Assembly: GCF_041053105.1 (NCBI RefSeq)
Contig: NZ_CP163444.1
Span: 7,224,501 to 7,288,500, forward strand
From: Streptomyces sp. R44
GTDB taxonomy: Bacteria > Actinomycetota > Actinomycetes > Streptomycetales > Streptomycetaceae
Reading direction: 5' to 3'
DNA length: 64,000 nucleotides
Numbering within the stretch: position 1 is the first letter of the stretch; the number at the start of each line of letters is the position of its first letter. Under the pieces are notes generated by a model. It did no database searches. It was given only the letters and a program-made list of their open reading frames with translations, and had not been told where the DNA came from. Shown here one piece after another: positions 19,738 through 28,140 of this stretch. Made by a program: the position numbers and the translations under genes.

Positions 19738-22059
19738 TCAGGAAGCGGCTTCGATGGTCACCTTGACGTGCTTCATGATCGGCTGGTCGCTCTGGGTGCT
19801 GTAGTCGCCCAGGGCGCACAGCACGTTCATCTCCGGCATGTACCCGGCGGCGCAGCCGCGCGGGATGTCGTACGGCACGGCGAGGTAGCCCTTCAGATGC
19901 CGCCGGCTGCCGTCCTTCGCGGTGCTCGTGATGTCCACGTGGCCCATGTCGGCGATCCCGCGCTCGCGCATGTCCGCCCGGTTCATGAAGACCAGCGTGC
20001 GGCAGTTCTTGATGCCCCGGTAGCGGTCGTTGTCGGAGTAGATGGTGGTGTTCCACTGGTCGTGGGAGCGCATGGTGCCGAGTGCCAGGGTGCCGGGGGC
20101 GGGCACCACGTCGGGCAGCTCCGCGCTGGAGAACTCGGCGCGCCCGGACGGGGTGAGGAAGACCAGTTCGCGGGCGGGCTGCTTGATGCGGAAGCCGAGC
20201 GGCAGCCGCACGCGCCGGTTGAAGTCCTCGAAGCCGTCGAGCGCCCGGGCCATGGTGTCCCGGATGCGGTCGTAGTCCTCGATGTACCACTCCCAGGGGG
20301 TGGCGCTGTCGGGCAGCGCGGCGCGCGCCATGCCGGCGACGACGGCCGGCTCGGAGAGCAGGTGCGGCGAGGCGGGCTTCTTCATGCCGACGGACAGGTG
20401 CACCATGCTCATCGAGTCCTCGACGGAGGTGCTCTGGACGCCCTTGCGCTGGTGGTCCTTCTCGGTCCGGCCGAGGCAGGGGAGGATGAGCGCCTGCCGG
20501 CCGTGGACGACGTGACTGCGGTTCAGCTTGGTGCTGACCTGCACGGTGAGCTCGCAGGCGCGCAGCGCCGCGTAGGTGTACGGGGTGTCGGGGGCCGCGA
20601 GCGCGAAGTTGCCGCCCATGCCGACGAAGACGGTGATCTCGCCGTCGTGCATCGCCTTGATGCTCGCGACGGTGTCCTTGCCGTGCGCGCGCGGCGGTTC
20701 GATCGCGCAGACCTCGGCGAGCCGGTCGAGGAAGTCCGCGCTGGGGCGGTGGTCGATGCCGCAGGTGCGGTTGCCCTGGACGTTGCTGTGGCCGCGCACG
20801 GGGGAGGGGCCCGCGCCCTCCCGGCCGAGGTTGCCGCGGAGCAGCAGCAGGTTGACGATCTCCCGTACGGTGTCGACGCCGTGCTCGTGCTGGGTGATGC
20901 CGAGACACCAGCTGACGATGGAGCGGTCGGCCTCCCCGTACACGCGCGCGGCCTTGAGGATGTCGGCACGGCTCAGCCCGGACTGCCGTTCGAGCTCCTC
21001 CCACGGGGTGGCCTCGCACAGGGCGCGGTACTCCTCGAAGCCGGAGGTGTGCCGCTCGATGAACTCCCGGTCGAGGGCCTTCGGGTCGGTCGCCGACTGC
21101 TCCAGGATCGCCTTCGCCATGCCCCGTACGAGCGCCATGTCGCCGCCGATGCGCGGCTGGAGGTTCAGGGTGCTGGTCCTGGTGGTCTTGAAGAGGGCCA
21201 TGTCCGTGAAGTCGTGCGGGACGATGGTGCGGGTGGCGGCCGCCTCGACGAGCGGGTTGACGTGCACGATCTGTGCGCCGCGGTGGTGGGCCTCGGCGAG
21301 GGCGGTGAGCATCCGGGGCGCGTTCGACGCGGCGTTCACGCCGAAGATGAACAGCGCGTCGGCGGTCTCCCAGTCCTGGAGGTCGACCGTGCCCTTGCCG
21401 GTGCCCAGGGAGGCCTGGAGGGCGCGGCCGCTGGCCTCGTGGCACATGTTGGAGCAGTCGGGCAGGTTGTTCGTGCCCAGCTCGCGGGCCATCAGCTGGT
21501 AGAGGAACGTGGCCTCGTTGCCGAGCCGGCCGGACGTGTAGAACGCGGCCCGGTTCGGGTCGTCGAGGCCGCGCAGGGTCCGGCCGACGAGCTCGAAGGC
21601 GTCCTTCCAGCTGATCGGCACGTAGTGGTCCGACTCCGGGTCGTAGACCATCGGTTCGGTGAGGCGGCCCTCGTTCTCCAGGTCGTAGTCGCTCCACCCG
21701 GCCAGCTCGGTCACCGAGTGGGCGGCGAAGAACTCGCGTCCGACCCGCTTGCGGGTCATCTCCCAGGTGACGTGCTTGATGCCGTTCTCGCAGATGTCCA
21801 GGTGGAGGCCCTTGGTGTCGTCGGGCCAGGCGCAGCCGGGACAGTCGAAGCCGGTGTTCTCGTGGTTCATCCGCATGATCGCGCGCGGTCCGTCGACGAG
21901 CGCGCCCTCGCGCACGAGGAAGCTCGTCACGCTCTTCGCGGCGCCCCAGCCGGCGGCCGGGTGGTGGTACGGGCGGAATTCCGGTTCGCCCTCGGGGGTC
22001 GGACCCACCCGCGGTTCGCGTTCGTCCTGGGCGGTCGTCTCGTCCTGGTCGGTACTCAA
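19738..22059 (-). CDS. FdhF/YdeP-family molybdopterin oxidoreductase (copy 2)
   Basis: 773 residues from a TTG start at 22059 (GAGAGGG upstream). It is homologous to copy 1 along its length: CPGCAW and DICENGIKH near the N-terminus, NMCHEASG (about residue 204) for the Mo-ligating Cys, [49 protein letters not shown], and [12 protein letters not shown] in the C-terminal cofactor domain. Relative to copy 1 it has a longer acidic, Glu/Pro-rich N-terminus. It has no fdhD beside it, so it would share the one next to copy 1. It is divergent from the DyP operon. Confidence 0.87.
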   Translation of the reverse strand: MSTDQDETTAQDEREPRVGPTPEGEPEFRPYHHPAAGWGAAKSVTSFLVREGALVDGPRAIMRMNHENTGFDCPGCAWPDDTKGLHLDICENGIKHVTWEMTRKRVGREFFAAHSVTELAGWSDYDLENEGRLTEPMVYDPESDHYVPISWKDAFELVGRTLRGLDDPNRAAFYTSGRLGNEATFLYQLMARELGTNNLPDCSNMCHEASGRALQASLGTGKGTVDLQDWETADALFIFGVNAASNAPRMLTALAEAHHRGAQIVHVNPLVEAAATRTIVPHDFTDMALFKTTRTSTLNLQPRIGGDMALVRGMAKAILEQSATDPKALDREFIERHTSGFEEYRALCEATPWEELERQSGLSRADILKAARVYGEADRSIVSWCLGITQHEHGVDTVREIVNLLLLRGNLGREGAGPSPVRGHSNVQGNRTCGIDHRPSADFLDRLAEVCAIEPPRAHGKDTVASIKAMHDGEITVFVGMGGNFALAAPDTPYTYAALRACELTVQVSTKLNRSHVVHGRQALILPCLGRTEKDHQRKGVQSTSVEDSMSMVHLSVGMKKPASPHLLSEPAVVAGMARAALPDSATPWEWYIEDYDRIRDTMARALDGFEDFNRRVRLPLGFRIKQPARELVFLTPSGRAEFSSAELPDVVPAPGTLALGTMRSHDQWNTTIYSDNDRYRGIKNCRTLVFMNRADMRERGIADMGHVDITSTAKDGSRRHLKGYLAVPYDIPRGCAAGYMPEMNVLCALGDYSTQSDQPIMKHVKVTIEAAS

Positions 22060-22266
22060 GGCGCTTCACCCTCTCGCCCTGCGGACGCATGGGCATGGTG
22101 GGACAAAAGAACCCCTTCGGGCAGGCTAAGCCCACCGTCCGGCGCCTGCCACCCGCCCCGGAGGGCGGCGGTGCGCCGGGCTGCGTACCGGATCATGCGC
22201 ACCTACGCTGGCGCTGTCCCTTTCATCGCTTTCTTCCGCCTTACGCTGATCTTTCGTGGGAGCGCC

Positions 22267-23256
22267 ATGGCCGTACCCCAGCCCGTCGTCGCACCGCCCT
22301 CGCGCGCGGCCGTCTTCCTGGTGGCCACCGTCAACCCGGGCGGCGAGGCCGCGGTGCGGGAGGCGCTCCAGGACCTGACGGGACTGACCCGTTCGGTGGC
22401 GTTCCGTGCCCCCGACTCGTACCTCACCTGCGTCGCCGGCATCGGCTCCGAGGGATGGGACCGGCTCGTCGGCGGCCCCCGCCCCCGCGAGCTGCACCCC
22501 TTCACGCCCCTGCAGGGCCCCCGCCACCGGGCCCCGGCCACCCCCGGCGACCTGCTCTTCCATCTGCGGGCCCGGCGCCTGGATCTCTGCTTCGAACTGG
22601 CCCGGCACATCGTGGCAGCCCTGGGCACCGCGGTGACCGTCGTCGACGAGGTGCACGGCTTCGCGTACTTCGACGACCGCGACCTGCTCGGCTTCGTCGA
22701 CGGCAGCGAGAACCCCCAGGGCGTGACGGCCGCCGACGCGGTCCACATCGGTGACGAGGACCCGCACTTCCGCGACGGCAGCTATGTGCTCGTGCAGAAG
22801 TACGTGCACGACATGGCGGCCTGGGACGCGCTCACCGTCGAGCAGCAGGAGCACGTCATCGGGCGCGGCAAAGGGTCGAACATCGAACTGTCCGACGACG
22901 TCAAGCCCGCGGACTCGCACGTCGCACTGAACACGATCACCGACGAGAACGGCGTCCAGCAGCAGATCTTCCGCGCAAACATGCCCTTCGGGCGGATCGG
23001 CACCGGCGAGTTCGGCACCTACTTCATCGGCTACGCACGGACCCCGGCCGTCACCGAACGCATGCTCCGCAACATGTTCCTCGGCGATCCCCCCGGCACC
23101 ACGGACCGCATCCTCGACGTCTCCCGTGCCGTGACCGGCGGCCTCTTCTTCGTGCCGAGCGCAGACCTCCTCGACGACCTCCCCGCCCCGCCGGCCGCCG
23201 CAGCCCCCGGGGAGACCCTGGGCATCGGCAGCCTGAAAGGAGCCCTGGCCCCATGA
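22267..23256 (+). CDS. dypB: DyP-type heme peroxidase, encapsulin cargo
   Basis: 329 residues from ATG 22267 (GGAG upstream). The DyP signature GFVDGSENP contains catalytic Asp145; the proximal heme ligand is His218 in DSHVALN, and distal Arg236 lies in FRANMPFG. The C-terminus ETLGIGSLKGALAP (316-329), after a Pro/Ala linker, matches the encapsulin targeting peptide, whose core is LxIGSLKG. The stop overlaps the encapsulin ATG by 4 nt. The enzyme should be loaded into the nanocompartment and reduce peroxides with an unknown electron donor. Confidence 0.96.
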   Translation: MAVPQPVVAPPSRAAVFLVATVNPGGEAAVREALQDLTGLTRSVAFRAPDSYLTCVAGIGSEGWDRLVGGPRPRELHPFTPLQGPRHRAPATPGDLLFHLRARRLDLCFELARHIVAALGTAVTVVDEVHGFAYFDDRDLLGFVDGSENPQGVTAADAVHIGDEDPHFRDGSYVLVQKYVHDMAAWDALTVEQQEHVIGRGKGSNIELSDDVKPADSHVALNTITDENGVQQQIFRANMPFGRIGTGEFGTYFIGYARTPAVTERMLRNMFLGDPPGTTDRILDVSRAVTGGLFFVPSADLLDDLPAPPAAAAPGETLGIGSLKGALAP

Positions 23257-24068
23257 CGCCCCCCGAGTCCAGCAGCAACCTCCACCGCGAACTCGCCCCG
23301 ATCACCGCCGCCGCGTGGGCCGAGATCGAGGAGGAGGCCCGCCGCACCTTCCGCCGCAACGTCGCGGGCCGCCGCGTCGTCGACGTCCCCGACCCGGCCG
23401 GCCCCGAGCTCTCCGCCGTCGGCACCGGCCACCTCTCCGGCCTGACGTCCCCCGCACCCGGCGTCACGGCGCGGCTGCGCGAGGTGCGGCCCCTCGTCGA
23501 ACTCAGGGTGCCCTTCACCGTCGACCGGACCGCCGTCGACGACGTCGAGCGCGGCTCGAAGGACTCCGACTGGCAGCCCGTCAAGGACGCGGCCCGCGCC
23601 CTGGCGCTCATCGAGGACCGCATGGTCTTCGAGGGGTACGAGGCCGCCGGGGTCGACGGGCTGCGCGGCCGCAGCTCCAACCCGGTCCTGCGGCTGCCGA
23701 CCGAACCCCGCGACTATCCGGACGCGGTCAGCCGGGCCCTCACCGCCCTGCGGCTCGCCGGAGTCGACGGACCGTACGCCCTGCTGCTCGGCGCCGACCA
23801 GTACCGGGCCGTCAGCGAGACCTCCGACCACGGCTACCCGATCGCGGCCCACCTCGCCCGGATGCTCGACGGCTCCCCCATCTGGGCGCCCGCCCTCGAC
23901 GGCGGCTTCGTCCTCTCCACCCGGGGCGGCGACTTCGAACTGCGCCTCGGCCAGGACGTGGCGATCGGCTACACCTCGCACGACGCGGACAGCGTCGAGC
24001 TGTACCTCCAGGAGACCCTGACGTTCCTGGCCTACACGGACGAGGCAGTCGTCGTCCTGGAGGCCTGA
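23253..24068 (+). CDS. Family 1 encapsulin shell protein
   Basis: 271 residues of the linocin-M18/encapsulin family with the HK97 phage-capsid fold, self-assembling into an icosahedral protein shell. Family features: N-terminal NLHRELAPITAAAWAEIEEEA, the PLVELRVPFTVDR elongated-loop region, FEGYEAAGVDGL, GPYALLLGADQYRAV, and the C-terminal QDVAIGYTSHDADSVELYLQ segment. The 4-nt overlap with the cargo peroxidase gene ensures coupled synthesis. Length is normal for a T=1 shell (about 265 residues). Confidence 0.96.
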   Translation: MTPPESSSNLHRELAPITAAAWAEIEEEARRTFRRNVAGRRVVDVPDPAGPELSAVGTGHLSGLTSPAPGVTARLREVRPLVELRVPFTVDRTAVDDVERGSKDSDWQPVKDAARALALIEDRMVFEGYEAAGVDGLRGRSSNPVLRLPTEPRDYPDAVSRALTALRLAGVDGPYALLLGADQYRAVSETSDHGYPIAAHLARMLDGSPIWAPALDGGFVLSTRGGDFELRLGQDVAIGYTSHDADSVELYLQETLTFLAYTDEAVVVLEA

Positions 24069-24071
24069 GCC

Positions 24072-24710
24072 GTGCTCCGGTGGCTGTTCGGCGCCGTGCC
24101 CCGGCTGGCCGCGTCGGCGCTCGTCGGCGCGGCGACCGGCGCCGGCGTCGCCGCCGTGACCGACACACCGCTGGGCGTCCTCACCGGCATCGCCACGGCC
24201 GAGACCCTCTTCGTCCTCAGCGGCTGGATCGCCCTGTGGCCCATGGACGCCGCCACGACCCATCGGAACGTCCGACGCGAGGAGTTCCGGCCCCTGGTCG
24301 AGGAGCTCCTCGTCGTGGCGGCCTCCCTGGGCGGGCTCGTCGCCATCGTCGTGCTCCTCCTGGTCGGCCACACCGACCTCAGCCACGCGGCGGCCGCGAC
24401 GGCGCTGTGCGGCGTCTTCATGGCGTGGGCGGCGCTCCACCTCACGTACGCCACCCGGTACGCGTACCTCTACTACGCGTTGAAGCCCGGCGGCGGGATC
24501 GACTTCAACTCCCAGACCCCGCCGAAGTACAGCGACTTCCTCTACTTCAGCTTCAACCTCGGCATGACCTACCAGGTCTCCGACACGAACGTCTCCAGCC
24601 CCACGGTCCGCTCGGTCGTCCTGCGGCACTGCCTGCTCTCGTACGTCTTCGGCGCGAGCATCCTGGCCACCACCATCAACCTGGTCTCCGGGATCGTCAC
24701 GGGCGGCTGA
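24072..24710 (+). CDS. DUF1345 integral membrane protein
   Basis: 212 residues from GTG 24072, only 3 nt after the encapsulin stop, so almost certainly in the same operon. Five or so membrane helices are visible (residues about 8-50, 73-95, 103-125, 190-210). The segment [20 protein letters not shown] followed by [17 protein letters not shown] is the hallmark DUF1345 motif. Function unknown. Its tight linkage to a peroxidase nanocompartment may mean it helps in oxidative or membrane stress, but this is inference. It is convergent with the next gene, 4 nt apart. Confidence 0.85.
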   Translation: MLRWLFGAVPRLAASALVGAATGAGVAAVTDTPLGVLTGIATAETLFVLSGWIALWPMDAATTHRNVRREEFRPLVEELLVVAASLGGLVAIVVLLLVGHTDLSHAAAATALCGVFMAWAALHLTYATRYAYLYYALKPGGGIDFNSQTPPKYSDFLYFSFNLGMTYQVSDTNVSSPTVRSVVLRHCLLSYVFGASILATTINLVSGIVTGG

Positions 24711-24714
24711 CCCG

Positions 24715-25533
24715 TCAGCTCCGCCACCACGGCTCGCGCACGTAGCGGCTCTCCTCGCCGGTGCAGCCGAGGCCGTTGGAGATCTGCTCGGAGTCCAGGT
24801 TCCAGCCGACGACGCCGTCGCCCTTGCGGCTCAGCTCGATCAGCCGGTCGTTCTCGGTCCGCGTGCCGTCCGTGACCTCGCACGCGACGATCCCCGTCCA
24901 TGCCTGTCCGTCGACCGCCGACACGAACGCCAGGAACGGCAGCACGAGCACCGTCAGCGACAGCGCCACCCACTGCTCCACCGCGGCGGCCCTCCGCAGC
25001 CAGGACGGCGGCCGGTAGTCGGGCTCACCGGGTGCCGCCCGGTCCTGCTCGTGCCGGTGGTGCGGCCGGCGCCGGCCCGTGCGGTACTCCACGACCACGC
25101 CCTGCCGCAGCGCGAAGGCGGCGAGCCCGGTGGCGAGCCCCCACCACGGCCCGAAGAAGCACGCGTCGATGACGCCCACGGCGACCGGGTTGACGAGGGT
25201 GAGCGCCGCCCGCCGGACGGCCCGCGCCGTCCCGCCCCCGAGGGGGACCGCCCCCCGCGCGGCGAACACGGCGAAGACCACCCGGGAGACGACGACGCCG
25301 AGCACCGACCCGAGGAGGGGGTCCGTGATCACCATGCCGATCAGGATGTCCGGCCAGTTCGCCGGCTCCATGCCGACGAGGACGTCACGGACGGCGTCGC
25401 CTCCGCCGACCGTGTAGGCCAGCTTCGTGACCGGCACCGCGACGGCCAGCGCGACCAGGACGGTGTGCCCGGGGCCGCCCTTCCGGTCGGTCTCCCGGAT
25501 CTGGGCCAGAGCGGGGGAGGGGGTCTCCGGCAC
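24715..25533 (-). CDS. Hypothetical membrane protein
   Basis: 272 residues with about five hydrophobic segments (HTVLVALAVAVPVTKLAY, LIGMVITDPLLGSVLG, FAVFAARG, VNPVAVGVIDACFFGPWW, and LSLTVLVLPFLAFVSAV). After the last one comes a short C-terminal domain with two Cys (VACEVTDG, GLGCTGEE) that is probably external and may be disulfide-bonded. No family recognised. It lies 4 nt downstream of the GreA/B-like gene on the same strand, so the two are probably cotranscribed. Confidence 0.65.
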   Translation of the reverse strand: MPETPSPALAQIRETDRKGGPGHTVLVALAVAVPVTKLAYTVGGGDAVRDVLVGMEPANWPDILIGMVITDPLLGSVLGVVVSRVVFAVFAARGAVPLGGGTARAVRRAALTLVNPVAVGVIDACFFGPWWGLATGLAAFALRQGVVVEYRTGRRRPHHRHEQDRAAPGEPDYRPPSWLRRAAAVEQWVALSLTVLVLPFLAFVSAVDGQAWTGIVACEVTDGTRTENDRLIELSRKGDGVVGWNLDSEQISNGLGCTGEESRYVREPWWRS

Positions 25534-25537
25534 GCCG

Positions 25538-26002
25538 TCAGCCGAGGGAGACCACGACCGCGGTCGTCCGGCCCTCGGGTGTGTCGTACGTGACGGTGTC
25601 GCCGGCCCGGTGGCCGAGCAGGGCCTTGCCGAGCGGGCTGTCGGCGGTGACCAGGGTGGCGTCCAGGGCGTTCGCGAGCTCGCCGATCTGGACGGTCGAC
25701 TCGGCGCCGTCCGCGAACCGCACGGTCACGCTGCTGCCCACCCCGACCGCGTCGGTGGACGGCGGCCCCGCGACCGATCCTTCCTTCAGCCGCCCCTCGA
25801 TCTCGTCGATGCGGGTGGCGAGCCGGTCCAGTTCGTCGGCGCGCTGCAGCTCGTCGGCCTGGTCGGCCCGGTCGCCGACCTCGTCGCCACCGCCGCCCCG
25901 CAGCGTGACCGCGACGGCCTCGCGTTCGGTGCGCAGATCGGCGAGCTCGCGCTCGAGCGCCTCACGGGCGACGGCGCTGAGGGGCTCGGGTCCACCGGTC
26001 AT
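25538..26002 (-). CDS. GreA/GreB-family elongation-factor-like protein
   Basis: 154 residues from ATG 26002 with GGGAG 5 nt upstream. The N-terminal two-thirds is a charged coiled coil (EALERELADLRTEREAVA, ELDRLATRIDEIEGRL), as in Gre factors that insert into the RNA polymerase secondary channel. The C-terminal FKBP-like domain includes DSPLGKALLGHRAGDTVTY, close to the GreA pattern SPLGxALxGxxxGD. The coiled-coil tip DEVGDRADQAD is acidic, as required for transcript-cleavage stimulation. It is probably an actinomycete paralogue rather than the housekeeping greA. Confidence 0.85.
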   Translation of the reverse strand: MTGGPEPLSAVAREALERELADLRTEREAVAVTLRGGGGDEVGDRADQADELQRADELDRLATRIDEIEGRLKEGSVAGPPSTDAVGVGSSVTVRFADGAESTVQIGELANALDATLVTADSPLGKALLGHRAGDTVTYDTPEGRTTAVVVSLG

Positions 26003-26103
26003 TGCTGCTCCCGATTCTGCGAAGGCACGCACGGGTGCCGGGGGATCATTCAGGACAATCCGGAGATTAACAGGCAGGTGGGGGGACCGGTGGGGGACGC
26101 GCG

Positions 26104-27348
26104 TCAGCTTCCGCTCGGACTCGGCTTGGGCTCCGTCACCGGGATGTCGAAGACGTGATCCGGGGTCACGATCCGGGTGATGGCCTGGCCGAAGAGCGTG
26201 CTGGGCTCGTTGTTGTCGTGCAGCACGTCCGTGTTGAGGAGGACCACCAGGGTGGCTTTGGCCTCCGGCAGATAGATCGTGAGCGACTCGTAGCCCGGCA
26301 GGGAACCGTTGTGGCCGATCCAGCCCTGGATGTCGAAGATGCCGAGGCCGTAGCCCGCGCCGGGGATGCCCGAGGGGTACGTCTTCAGCCGCTCGGCCTG
26401 CGTCTTCGGCGTCAGGAGCGTGCCGGTCGCGACCACCCGGGCCCAGGTGCGCAGGTCCTGGAGGTCGGAGATCATCGCGCCGGCCGCCCAGCCCCAGGAG
26501 GGGTTCCAGTCGGTGGAGTCCTCCAGCTTGCCCGAGGCGGTCTGCTCGGTGTAGCCGTGGGCGTGCGGGCTCGGGAACGCCGCGTCCGTCGGGAACACCG
26601 TGTGGCGCAGCCCCGCCGGCTCGATCACGTTCTTACGGACGAACTGGTCGAGGGGTGTCCCGCTGACCTTCTCCACCACGAGACCGAGCAGGATCAGATT
26701 CGTGTTGCAGTAGTCGAACTCGGCGCCCGGCTGGAACTGGATCGGGTGCTTGAACGCGTAGGCGAGCAACTCCTGCGGGGTGAAGGGCCGGTAGGGATCG
26801 GAGGTGAGGGCCTTGTAGAAGCCCTCGTCCGCCGAGTAGTTGAACAGGCCGCTGCGCATGGACGCCAGGTTCCGCAGGGTGATGCGGTCGCCGTTCGGCA
26901 CGCCGTCCACGTACTTCGAGATCGGGTCGTCGATGCTCACCTTGCCCTGGTCGACCAGTTCGAGCAGGGCGGTCACCGTGAACGTCTTGGTCTCGCTGCC
27001 GATCCGCATGTAGAGCCCAGGGTTCATGGGCTGCCCCGTGGCCTTGTCGGCGACGCCGAAGGAGCGGATGTACGTGCCCTTCCCGGGTGCCGAGAGACCG
27101 ACCGTGACGCCCGGGACGCCCGTCTCCTTCATCACGTCCTGGACCGCCCGGTCGAGGCGGGCGGCGACGGCCGGGGTGAGCTCTTCGAACCCGGAGTCCG
27201 CCGAGGGGGAGGGAGCCGCCGCCACGAGGGCGGCGGGGCCCGGTGGTTCGGCGGCGAAGGCCGCACCCGCGCCCACGGGGGCGACGAGAATTCCCAGGGC
27301 CGCGAAGGCCGCGCAGACGCGCCGGTTCCGTGTGTGCGAGTACCTCAC
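26104..27348 (-). CDS. Secreted serine hydrolase, D-Ala-D-Ala carboxypeptidase/beta-lactamase class C fold
   Basis: 414 residues. The GTG at 27348 was chosen because AGGAGG lies 6 nt before it. A Sec leader (about residues 8-33, ending FAA) exports it. Catalytic signatures: SxxK as SETK (118-121), YxN as YCN (213-215) and HNG in IGHNGSLPGYES, replacing KTG as in class C enzymes and R61-type carboxypeptidases. Likely role: peptidoglycan D,D-carboxypeptidase or esterase. It stands alone between the Gre-like and maltokinase-cap-like genes. Confidence 0.88.
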   Translation of the reverse strand: MRYSHTRNRRVCAAFAALGILVAPVGAGAAFAAEPPGPAALVAAAPSPSADSGFEELTPAVAARLDRAVQDVMKETGVPGVTVGLSAPGKGTYIRSFGVADKATGQPMNPGLYMRIGSETKTFTVTALLELVDQGKVSIDDPISKYVDGVPNGDRITLRNLASMRSGLFNYSADEGFYKALTSDPYRPFTPQELLAYAFKHPIQFQPGAEFDYCNTNLILLGLVVEKVSGTPLDQFVRKNVIEPAGLRHTVFPTDAAFPSPHAHGYTEQTASGKLEDSTDWNPSWGWAAGAMISDLQDLRTWARVVATGTLLTPKTQAERLKTYPSGIPGAGYGLGIFDIQGWIGHNGSLPGYESLTIYLPEAKATLVVLLNTDVLHDNNEPSTLFGQAITRIVTPDHVFDIPVTEPKPSPSGS

Positions 27349-27482
27349 GGCGGGCCTCCTGCCGGCCGGGGACAACACTCCACCTCCAGGCTAGGTCGGC
27401 GTGGACGCCCCCGCATCGCGGCCCGGACCGTCTGTTAGGTTGCGGTTCCTCGCCACCGGGGTCAGAGAGGGAGAAGCGCACG

Positions 27483-28133
27483 ATGGCCGTCATCCACCAC
27501 ACCACGATGCAGCCCACGAAGCTGGAACTGCTCACCGAGTGGCTGCCCGGCCGCGCCTGGTACGCCGGCGGAGCCGAGGTGCCGAGCCCGGCCAAGGCGG
27601 GCGGCTTCCGGATCGACGACCCCGCGGGCGAGGTCGGCATCGAGTTCATGGCGGTCGCCGACGGCGCCGGGCCGGACGCGGTCACCTACCTGGTCCCGAT
27701 GACCTACCGGGGCGCGCCCCTGGAGGGCGCCGAGCACGCCCTCATCGGCACCTCCGAGCACGGTGTCCTCGGCACGCGCTGGATCTACGACGGCACCCAC
27801 GACCCGGTGCTCGTCGCCGAGTTGTACGCCCTGCTCGCCGGCCGCACCGAGGCCCAGGCCCAGTCCGTCGACAACACGACCGACCCGACCGTCGCCGCCT
27901 CGCTCGACCCCGCCGGGACCGGCGCGGAGCTCGTACGGGTCACGGAGGGCCCCGACCGCACCGACGTGGAGGTACGGGAGACCGGTACGGCCGCACCGCT
28001 GACGCTCCGGATCCGGCGCGTCCTGCACTCCGGTGCGGACGGCGGACCGGGCCGCGGCCGGGTCACGGCCGAGTGGCGCCTCGCCGACGGGACCACCGCC
28101 CGCGGCGCGTACGTCGTGGCTCTCGCCGACTAG
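27483..28133 (+). CDS. Maltokinase N-terminal cap-like protein
   Basis: 216 residues from ATG 27483, preceded by GGGAG. The opening HHTTMQPTKLELLTEWLPGR and the later GVLGTRWIYDGTHDPVLVAEL resemble the cap domain found at the N-terminus of actinobacterial maltokinases and in small stand-alone proteins of the trehalose-glycogen pathway. No kinase catalytic domain is present. Function as a separate protein is unknown. TAGGTT at 27436-27441 could be a -10 element. It converges on the protease gene with a 7-nt gap. Confidence 0.65.
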   Translation: MAVIHHTTMQPTKLELLTEWLPGRAWYAGGAEVPSPAKAGGFRIDDPAGEVGIEFMAVADGAGPDAVTYLVPMTYRGAPLEGAEHALIGTSEHGVLGTRWIYDGTHDPVLVAELYALLAGRTEAQAQSVDNTTDPTVAASLDPAGTGAELVRVTEGPDRTDVEVRETGTAAPLTLRIRRVLHSGADGGPGRGRVTAEWRLADGTTARGAYVVALAD

Positions 28134-28140
28134 CTGCTCC

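Noticed and set aside
15464..22059. Possible selenocysteine in the two formate-dehydrogenase-like enzymes
   Set aside because: A Cys codon stands at the Mo-ligand position in NMCHE in both, and no in-frame TGA with a downstream stem-loop was seen.
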